A stretch of 9,358 nucleotides of DNA from Candidatus Aminicenantes bacterium UBA647 (GTDB taxonomy: Bacteria; Acidobacteriota; Aminicenantia; UBA2199). Each line of letters opens with the position of its first letter. Within the stretch, counting starts at the first letter, position 1. The notes beneath the pieces were generated by a model. That model made no database searches. It was not told the origin of the DNA and saw only the letters and a program-made list of their open reading frames with translations. Positions 1-5,049 of the stretch are shown piece by piece. The position numbers were made by a program, and so were the translations under genes. The stretch covers positions 1 to 9,358 of the forward strand of contig DBOL01000109.1 of assembly GCA_002299555.1 (NCBI GenBank), given 5' to 3'.

Positions 1-44
1 TGACACAAAATGTGATGGAATCACCGCTTCGAGTGTGACACACT
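1..44. repeat. Two short palindromes at the left edge, downstream of the operon
   Basis: Two perfect 5-3-5 palindromes are visible: GTGAT-GGA-ATCAC at 12-24 and AGTGT-GAC-ACACT at 32-44, with centres 20 bp apart. TGACACA also occurs directly repeated at 1-7 and 36-42. The second palindrome touches the stop codon of the glutamate-synthase-like gene. On the minus strand the first is followed by ATTTTGTG, so this could act as a weak transcription terminator, but there is no long U tract. The 10-mer GAGTGTGACA (31-40) recurs at 8555-8564, so a dispersed intergenic repeat is an alternative. The element may continue beyond the window. Confidence 0.5.
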
Positions 45-1526
45 TTATACATGTTCAATCTCTGTATAATTTGAAATTTCAGAATTTGTCGTACAAATAT
101 TGTTATTGTTTAGTTTATGGACATCATCATTGCCAGTTAATCGTGCAAAAATTCTCAATTCTTCTGTAGAAACTTTTAAGAAATTTTCTAGTTTTTTTGC
201 AGATGTATCTATATTCAATCTCTTCCTTAATTCAGGATTTTGAGTTGTAACACCGACTGGACAATTTCCAGTATCGCATATTCTATATTGTTGACATGCG
301 GATGCTATTAAAGCAGATGTCCCGATCGCTATTGCATCAGCACCAAGTGCCAAAGCTTTAGCAAAATCAGAAGATACTCTCAAACCACCAGTTATGACAA
401 GAGATATGTTCTTAATTCCTTTCTTATCTAAAAATTTTCTTGCTCTGTATAGTGCAAAAATTGTAGGAATTGAAGTAGCAGCTTTCACAAACTTAGGTGA
501 AGCAGCAGTTGCTCCCGGTCTGCCATCAATTGTAATAAAATCAGGATTTGAGTATATAGCCACTTCCATATCATTTTCAATATCACCAGCTGCGATCTTG
601 ATCCCAATTGGTTTACCATTGGATTTTTTTCTTAGCCAATTAACTTTTTTCTTCAGATCATCTTTATTTTGTATATCGTCAAAATGAGACGGACTTATTA
701 TATCTGTCCCTTCAGGAAATCCCCTTATTTCAGATATCTCTTTAGTTACTTTCTCAGAGGGAAGATGTCCGCCCATACCTGGTTTTGCAGATTGACCGAA
801 TTTAATCTCAATTGCATCAACTTTTTTCATATTTTCATCATTCACACTATATTTATTAGGAACATATTCAAAAATATATTTATATGAATTGTTGAATGAT
901 TCTTCTAATATACCCCCTTCACCAGAACACATTGCAGTTTTTACACTTGCACTTCCTTTAGATAAAGCGATCTTAACTTCTTTTGATAATGCACCAAAAG
1001 ACATATGGGTGATAAATATTGGAGTCTCTATTATTAAAGGAGATTTTGCAGCAGGCCCGATTATGGTTTTAGTGTTTACATGATCAGTTTTATTTAGTGG
1101 TAAACTGGAAAGTTGAGATCCTTTGATCAATATATCATCCCATTTAATAACCTTATTTTTGGTTCTCATTGGTTCAATTATAGACCGACCTGAAACAGAA
1201 ATTTCATGTATATCCTGCATGTGTTCTTCAACCTCATCAGAGTTACGTTTCCACTCCCCTAAATAACTAGAATCTATATTATTTGTAAGAGATATTTTTA
1301 TTTCAGACTCATTACCACAAACAGAACAATTCATAACACTCTTGATTTCATTTGAAATGGTTTCTTCATTAATTAGGTCTAAATGTGTATGATCAGCTTT
1401 ACAAATTGGACATTCCCATTTGTCAGGAAAATCTTTTGGTTCTGTTCCAGGTTTTACACCGGTATTTGAATCTCCTTTCAACTCTTCATATTCATAAGAA
1501 TTACAAATATTACATCTATATTTCAT
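45..1526 (-). CDS. Rubredoxin-fused FMN/Fe-S glutamate-synthase-like protein
   Basis: This 493-residue protein has an N-terminal rubredoxin domain (residues 1-50, Cys5, Cys8, Cys39, Cys42), an extra CxxC (Cys67, Cys70), and then the FMN-binding synthase domain of glutamate synthase (about 110-470). Family marks are SGEGG (201-205), KFGQSAKPGMGGHLPSEKV (242-260) and the 3Fe-4S motif C-x5-C-x4-C at Cys411, Cys417 and Cys422. The class II amidotransferase domain and the C-terminal GXGXG domain of full-length GltB are absent, so ordinary glutamine-dependent GOGAT activity is unlikely without partners. Related stand-alone synthase domains include archaeal-type GltB and the methylamine-glutamate N-methyltransferase subunit. 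The reaction here is unknown. Rubredoxin presumably exchanges electrons with FMN/3Fe-4S (inference). The ATG has a strong GGAGGA site 6 nt upstream. It is the last gene of the operon, 128 bp after the TauE-like gene. Family placement is firm; substrate is not. Confidence 0.9.
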   Translation of the reverse strand: MKYRCNICNSYEYEELKGDSNTGVKPGTEPKDFPDKWECPICKADHTHLDLINEETISNEIKSVMNCSVCGNESEIKISLTNNIDSSYLGEWKRNSDEVEEHMQDIHEISVSGRSIIEPMRTKNKVIKWDDILIKGSQLSSLPLNKTDHVNTKTIIGPAAKSPLIIETPIFITHMSFGALSKEVKIALSKGSASVKTAMCSGEGGILEESFNNSYKYIFEYVPNKYSVNDENMKKVDAIEIKFGQSAKPGMGGHLPSEKVTKEISEIRGFPEGTDIISPSHFDDIQNKDDLKKKVNWLRKKSNGKPIGIKIAAGDIENDMEVAIYSNPDFITIDGRPGATAASPKFVKAATSIPTIFALYRARKFLDKKGIKNISLVITGGLRVSSDFAKALALGADAIAIGTSALIASACQQYRICDTGNCPVGVTTQNPELRKRLNIDTSAKKLENFLKVSTEELRIFARLTGNDDVHKLNNNNICTTNSEISNYTEIEHV

Positions 1527-1532
1527 TATATT

Positions 1533-1568
1533 TCCTCCAAAAATTTCAATATAATTAAACTTAAGTTT
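1533..1568 (-). promoter_or_regulatory. Strong ribosome site and 12-bp palindrome before the glutamate-synthase-like gene
   Basis: The 128-bp gap after the TauE-like gene is the only sizeable gap inside the operon. It holds GGAGGA at 1538-1533, 6 nt from the ATG, and a perfect 12-bp palindrome AAACTTAAGTTT at 1557-1568. I see no convincing -35/-10 pair on the minus strand, so the gene is probably read from upstream. The palindrome could be an operator or RNA-processing hairpin, or chance in AT-rich DNA. Confidence 0.4.
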
Positions 1569-1654
1569 GCATATAACGAAGCAAATAAAACAGCTGAAAT
1601 GTATATTTGATAATAATACGTTTTAAAACAATCATGGATTTTATCTTTACTATT

Positions 1655-2503
1655 TCAGCCTAATCCTACTTCTATTATAGTAATTACTCCAATGAAAAGG
1701 AATAAAATACCAATTATTACTTCATAGTTTTTTATATGTAATTTTTCAGTTAGCATTGGACCAAGTTGGCCACCTATGATAACTCCCGGAATTGTGAAAA
1801 CTACAATATTCAGAACTAGAGACATAGTTTCCTCTCCCATATCCAGAAATTTCATAAAATGACCGACAGATGCTGCAAGAACAGTAATTGCAATAATAAA
1901 TACACTCGTTGCAGTTGCAACCTTTGATGGGATCTTGCATTTCTGAAGAAAGAAATACCCGCTCATTTCACCTAAACCAGTCGATATCAAACCTACAAAT
2001 AATCCTCCAATCCCTACAATACTTACTCCCTGTTTCATATTGCATACCGTATAGCTGATCACTTCACCTTGCTGGGTAATAATTGTTTTTTGAGGATTTA
2101 CGGTTTTTGCGATTGCTTTATTGAGATCCGACACTTCGTCTTTATCAGGAAATTTAATGAAGGAAATAGCCAGAATAATCAAGCCGACTCCAAAAATCGT
2201 TTTAAGGACAATTTCATTTATAGAGTGTGAAAAAATGCTTCCTATTATTGCCAGAGGTATAGTTGCCGTTAATGCTATCACAGCCATTTTGTAGTCGATA
2301 AGTTTTCGTTTAATGTAAGCAGATACACCACTGGCAAAACCAAAAACTTCAGTTATGAGTGCTACACCAATGGCAATTTCGGGGCGAATATGTAAAACAA
2401 GCATAAATAAAGGTGAAAAAAAAGTCGCACCTCCAACTCCAATGTAATTTGCTAATGTAGCAATGATTATAGAGACAGGAAATAGATACCAGTATTCTAA
2501 CAT
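1655..2503 (-). CDS. TauE/SafE-family membrane transporter
   Basis: A 282-residue, very hydrophobic protein built of two similar halves. Each half opens with the family signature: GVGGATFFSP at 22-31 and GIGGLFVGLISTGLGE at 164-179. A hydrophilic stretch at about 119-158 separates the halves. The size and about seven to eight membrane spans fit TauE/SafE (sulfite exporter family), which sits in the inner membrane and exports sulfite, sulfoacetate or other small organic anions. Specificity cannot be read from the sequence. It lies 18 bp after the rubredoxin-ThDP enzyme and before the rubredoxin-glutamate-synthase gene, so co-transcription is likely and its cargo may be a substrate or product of those enzymes (inference). 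The ATG has only a weak AGG-type site. Family assignment is secure. Confidence 0.88.
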   Translation of the reverse strand: MLEYWYLFPVSIIIATLANYIGVGGATFFSPLFMLVLHIRPEIAIGVALITEVFGFASGVSAYIKRKLIDYKMAVIALTATIPLAIIGSIFSHSINEIVLKTIFGVGLIILAISFIKFPDKDEVSDLNKAIAKTVNPQKTIITQQGEVISYTVCNMKQGVSIVGIGGLFVGLISTGLGEMSGYFFLQKCKIPSKVATATSVFIIAITVLAASVGHFMKFLDMGEETMSLVLNIVVFTIPGVIIGGQLGPMLTEKLHIKNYEVIIGILFLFIGVITIIEVGLG

Positions 2504-2521
2504 TCTTTAATGCCTACATTA

Positions 2522-4306
2522 TCATATTAATAAAGGATCAGTGATAATTTCAACCATGCCAGGTCCATCATGCATAAACAGTTTTTCCAATGCAGATTCT
2601 AATTCGTTTCTTTTGGAAACTCGTATACCTAATGCTCCGCAATTTTCTGCATACTTTGAAAAATCAGGATTGTGCAATTCCGTTTCCCACACTGGAAGAT
2701 CTTCATTCCTTTGTTCTAATGATATTTTTCCCAGCTCAGAATTATTTAACAAAATATGTTTTATAGGTATTTTATATTTTACTGCTGTTGTAACTTCTGC
2801 TAAATATTGTCCAAATCCTCCATCCCCTGTAATTGCCATAATCGGTCTGTTAGGGGCAGCTGCCCATGCTCCTATTGCTGCAGGATATCCAAATCCAATT
2901 GAACCTAAATATCCTGATAAAAGTATCGATTGCTCCCTGCATTCGAAATATCTCCCAAAAGAATAAGTGTTATTACCTACATCTAAAGTGATCACTGCAT
3001 TTGATGGTGCATGTTTATTTAATACTTCAAAAATATATGCAGATGCCAGTCCTTTGCCATTATCTATTTCAGATCTTTTCCTTTTTTCTTCTCTCCAGGC
3101 ATCCCATTGTTTTTTTATTTTATCTCTTACAATATCAGCCTTTATTTCAATCTTATGATGCAAAATATCAATTACTCCCCCAATCTCGCCAAGAATCTGA
3201 GATTTGATTTTATGAAATCTTGCTAATGCATGTGGGTCATAATCAACCTGTATAGTTGTTTTATTTTCAGTAATCCCTGTATGTTGGGAGAATGAAGCAC
3301 CTAACACTAATAAAAGGTCTGCATAATCCATTGCCCAAGTAGATACAGGGATACCACTCCTGCCGAGGACTCCACATGCTAATGGATGTGAATCAGATAT
3401 TTGTCCTTTTGCTTTAAAAGTTGTAATGATTGGGGTGTTGAATTTTTCAGCAAATTTGATTATTTTTGGCATAGCATTTTTTGCACCATGACCAACTATT
3501 ATAACTGGCTTTTTGGCTTTTTGAAGCAAATCTATTGCAGTTTCCATTTGATCTTTTGAAGGAACAATATCCAATTTAGTTATTCTATCAACAGGGTTCG
3601 ATTTTTTTGCAGAAGATGAAGAAACTTGAACTTTGTCTGGAAAAATAAGACTGGAAACATCCTTGTTAAGAATAGCATTTTTAACTGCCAATGCTGATAG
3701 TTCCGAATGATTACTATCTTTAAATACTATGTGACTCCAGGCACTAACGGCCTGATAGGCTGATTTGAGATCAATCTCCTGAAAATATCCTCTCCCTAAA
3801 ACTTGTGCATTAACTTGCCCGACTAGTGCAATTATTGGGGCCCTGTCCATTTTAGCATCCCATAAGCCGGTAAGCATATTCGTTGCGCCAGGACCGGCAA
3901 TTGCAAAACATACCGCAGGTTTTCCTGTTAATTTCCCATAAGCAGATGCTGCAAAAGCGCCTGCACCTTCATGCCTGATGCCAATATATTTGAGCTTTCC
4001 TCTTTCTTCTTGTTTCCTTAGAGCATTTCCCAATCCAAGATTTGAGTGGCCCACCATCCCAAAGACTGTATCAACTCCCCATTCAACAAGAGTTTCAACC
4101 ATAACATCAGATACAGTAATATTATTAAAGTTATTCTCTTCCTTATCATCAAGAATCATATGAGTTTTATCAGCCATGCAAATCGGACATTTCCAATCAT
4201 CAGGAAAATCTTCTGGTTTAGTTCCTAAAGGAATATTTTTTTCAGGATCTCCTTTTTCTTCATAATATTCATATGCATTACAAATGTTACAAAAATATCT
4301 GGTCAT
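2522..4306 (-). CDS. Rubredoxin-fused ThDP-dependent enzyme, pyruvate oxidase/acetolactate synthase family
   Basis: The 594-residue protein starts with a rubredoxin domain (1-50, Cys6, Cys9, Cys40, Cys43). A short linker leads to the three ThDP-enzyme domains: PYR (about 62-230) with the catalytic glutamate Glu113 in RHEGAGAFAA, a central domain (about 250-385), and the PP domain with the cofactor motif GDGGFGQ (494-500) to NN (521-522). GRGYFQE (171-177) and the AILNKDVSSLIFP stretch (211-223) resemble PoxB-type pyruvate oxidases. The likely chemistry is decarboxylation of pyruvate or another 2-oxoacid, with electrons passed through a flavin to rubredoxin (inference). The protein ends at residue 594 without the C-terminal lipid-binding extension of E. 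coli PoxB. Acetolactate synthase or another 2-oxoacid decarboxylase remains possible. The ATG follows an AGGA site, 17 bp after the free rubredoxin gene. Confidence 0.88.
   Translation of the reverse strand: MTRYFCNICNAYEYYEEKGDPEKNIPLGTKPEDFPDDWKCPICMADKTHMILDDKEENNFNNITVSDVMVETLVEWGVDTVFGMVGHSNLGLGNALRKQEERGKLKYIGIRHEGAGAFAASAYGKLTGKPAVCFAIAGPGATNMLTGLWDAKMDRAPIIALVGQVNAQVLGRGYFQEIDLKSAYQAVSAWSHIVFKDSNHSELSALAVKNAILNKDVSSLIFPDKVQVSSSSAKKSNPVDRITKLDIVPSKDQMETAIDLLQKAKKPVIIVGHGAKNAMPKIIKFAEKFNTPIITTFKAKGQISDSHPLACGVLGRSGIPVSTWAMDYADLLLVLGASFSQHTGITENKTTIQVDYDPHALARFHKIKSQILGEIGGVIDILHHKIEIKADIVRDKIKKQWDAWREEKRKRSEIDNGKGLASAYIFEVLNKHAPSNAVITLDVGNNTYSFGRYFECREQSILLSGYLGSIGFGYPAAIGAWAAAPNRPIMAITGDGGFGQYLAEVTTAVKYKIPIKHILLNNSELGKISLEQRNEDLPVWETELHNPDFSKYAENCGALGIRVSKRNELESALEKLFMHDGPGMVEIITDPLLI
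4160..4225. repeat. 66-bp direct repeat, copy A (inside the ThDP enzyme rubredoxin domain)
   Basis: This segment encodes the second half of the rubredoxin domain, including the second CPIC knuckle. By eye it matches 4339-4404 at 65 of 66 positions; the one difference is T4213 against C4392. The offset is 179 bp. The equivalent part of the glutamate-synthase fusion (about 1375-1455) is clearly diverged, so this pair reflects a recent duplication or gene conversion. Confidence 0.95.
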
Positions 4307-4323
4307 TTCAGTCCTAATCTTAA

Positions 4324-4479
4324 TTATTGAGTTATTTGATGAGTTTTATCAGCCATGCAAATCGGACATTTCCAATCATCAGGAAAATCTTCCGGTTTAG
4401 TTCCGGGTTCAATTCCTTCCATTCCTTTCTCAACATCATATTCAAATTTATTGCAGATATTACACTTATACTTTGTCAT
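4324..4479 (-). CDS. Small free-standing rubredoxin
   Basis: A 51-residue protein starting MTKYKCNICNKFEY. It contains the two rubredoxin knuckles, Cys6/Cys9 (CNIC) and Cys38/Cys41 (CPIC), joined by the typical acidic loop with PGTKPEDFPDDW. Rubredoxins bind one iron through four cysteines and carry single electrons in the cytoplasm. The usual glycines after each knuckle are replaced (CNICN, CPICM), as in the two fused domains of this operon, so all three form one subtype. The ATG follows the stop codon of the DUF2769 gene with no gap, and its AGGTGG ribosome site lies within that gene, so translational coupling is likely. Its 3' half is nearly identical to the rubredoxin part of the next gene. 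It is probably the mobile carrier for the operon's redox enzymes (inference). Confidence 0.92.
   Translation of the reverse strand: MTKYKCNICNKFEYDVEKGMEGIEPGTKPEDFPDDWKCPICMADKTHQITQ
4339..4404. repeat. 66-bp direct repeat, copy B (inside the free rubredoxin gene)
   Basis: Partner of 4160-4225 with a single mismatch. Identity stops abruptly just outside the shared part, within the codons after the conserved ADKTH residues on one side and at the loop glycine-threonine on the other. The tract therefore corresponds to one functional half of the domain. Confidence 0.95.
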
Positions 4480-4761
4480 TTATTTTCCACCTGTTTGTGT
4501 GCAAAAATATAATTTGTCAAGCTTGTTCTCTTTGTAAACATCGCAAGTTGAACAAATACATCCTGTTTCTTCGGTTATACAATTACTTTTATCGAATGCA
4601 CAGAATAAACCTTCAAAATGATTCAATTCAGAAATATTTCCTTTTAGCATTGTCATCATATTTTTTGGCATAGCTTTCATCTTGCATCCAAGTTTGTAAC
4701 TTGGGCATTTCATGCAAATACACTTTTTTAAATTTTCTTTACTTTTTTCAACTTTATTCAT
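4480..4761 (-). CDS. DUF2769 cysteine-rich protein
   Basis: A 93-residue soluble protein with ten cysteines at 14, 16, 19, 26, 54, 61, 68, 70, 73 and 87. The pattern CxCxxCPSY near the N-terminus, a central FC..DKSNC segment, GCICSTC at 67-73 and a final YFC matches DUF2769, a family of unknown function that I recall mainly from methanogenic archaea and anaerobic bacteria. The two CxCxxC groups suggest binding of zinc or an iron-sulfur cluster (inference). It is the first gene of the operon, begins at an ATG behind a strong GGAGGAG site, and its stop codon directly abuts the start of the rubredoxin gene. That tight link to an electron carrier hints at a redox or metal-handling role, but no function should be assigned. 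Confidence 0.82.
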   Translation of the reverse strand: MNKVEKSKENLKKCICMKCPSYKLGCKMKAMPKNMMTMLKGNISELNHFEGLFCAFDKSNCITEETGCICSTCDVYKENKLDKLYFCTQTGGK

Positions 4762-4800
4762 CTTAATTCTCCTCCAGTTTCTGATAACTTTAAAATTAAG
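4762..4800 (-). promoter_or_regulatory. Foldable leader with the operon's first ribosome site
   Basis: On the minus strand, CTTAATT (4800-4794) can pair with AATTAAG (4768-4762), which sits directly against the ATG. Inside is a smaller AGTT/AACT stem (4789-4786 with 4779-4776). The ribosome site GGAGGAG (4775-4769) lies in the loop between them. This could modulate translation of the whole coupled operon. The stems are AT-rich and weak, so this may have no function. Confidence 0.35.
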
Positions 4801-4817
4801 CTATCCTCTGTATATCG

Positions 4818-4846
4818 ATATTAAACAATTCAAGTTATATTTTCAA
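4818..4846 (-). promoter_or_regulatory. Likely sigma70-type promoter of the rubredoxin operon
   Basis: On the minus strand, TTGAAA (4846-4841), a 17-bp spacer and TAATAT (4823-4818) form a good -35/-10 pair about 57 bp before the first ATG. Two direct copies of ACTTGAA on the minus strand (4848-4842 and 4835-4829; TTCAAGT on plus), 13 bp apart, overlap the -35 box and the spacer, so a regulator could bind here. No known operator was recognised. Confidence 0.5.
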
Positions 4847-4923
4847 GTCAAATATGCTTTGATTACAATATTTATTTTATTCAGCTTATGTGAGTGTAAT
4901 AATCGGGATAGTACTCTTCTTTC

Positions 4924-4998
4924 TTATAGTATTACTGACAGGTTTAAATTTTCCGGATAAGCAAATAACCTGCCCTCCATAAACTGATCCAATGTCAT
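4924..4998 (-). CDS. Possible 24-codon small ORF in the 288-bp gap
   Basis: The 288-bp gap between the DUF255 gene and the operon contains one ORF with an acceptable start. It is ATG at 4998, AAGGA at 5008-5004 with 5-nt spacing, 24 codons and a TAA stop. The product begins MTLDQFMEGRLFAYPENL. It lies upstream of the proposed operon promoter, so it would be either a tail-end transcript of the DUF255 gene or an independent small protein. I recognise no family, and a chance ORF or a gene remnant is quite possible. No clear terminator for the DUF255 gene was found in this gap. Confidence 0.22.
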   Translation of the reverse strand: MTLDQFMEGRLFAYPENLNLSVIL

Positions 4999-5049
4999 AT
5001 TTTTCCTTGAAATTAGATTCTATTTTGACTTATCGAAATCTCATCCTGC

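Noticed and set aside
45..1526. Ordinary glutamate synthase large subunit (gltB)
   Set aside because: Only the FMN/3Fe-4S synthase domain is present. There is no amidotransferase or GXGXG domain, and an N-terminal rubredoxin is fused.
1557..1568. Separate promoter for the glutamate-synthase-like gene around the AAACTTAAGTTT palindrome
   Set aside because: No -35/-10 pair with acceptable spacing was found on the minus strand in this gap.
2541..2966. 141-codon plus-strand open frame opposite the ThDP enzyme
   Set aside because: It is antisense to conserved PP-domain coding sequence, has no family resemblance or plausible start signals, and is best explained as a shadow of the real gene.
2522..4306. 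Sulfoacetaldehyde acetyltransferase (Xsc) because of the TauE neighbour
   Set aside because: The PYR-domain segments (RHEGAG, GRGYFQE, AILNKDVSS) resemble PoxB-type enzymes more than Xsc as I recall it. I kept it only as a question for phylogeny.
4327..4673. Overlapping plus-strand open frames opposite the rubredoxin and DUF2769 genes
   Set aside because: They mirror cysteine-rich genes with clear families on the minus strand. Two similar antisense peptides arise only because the rubredoxin segment is duplicated.
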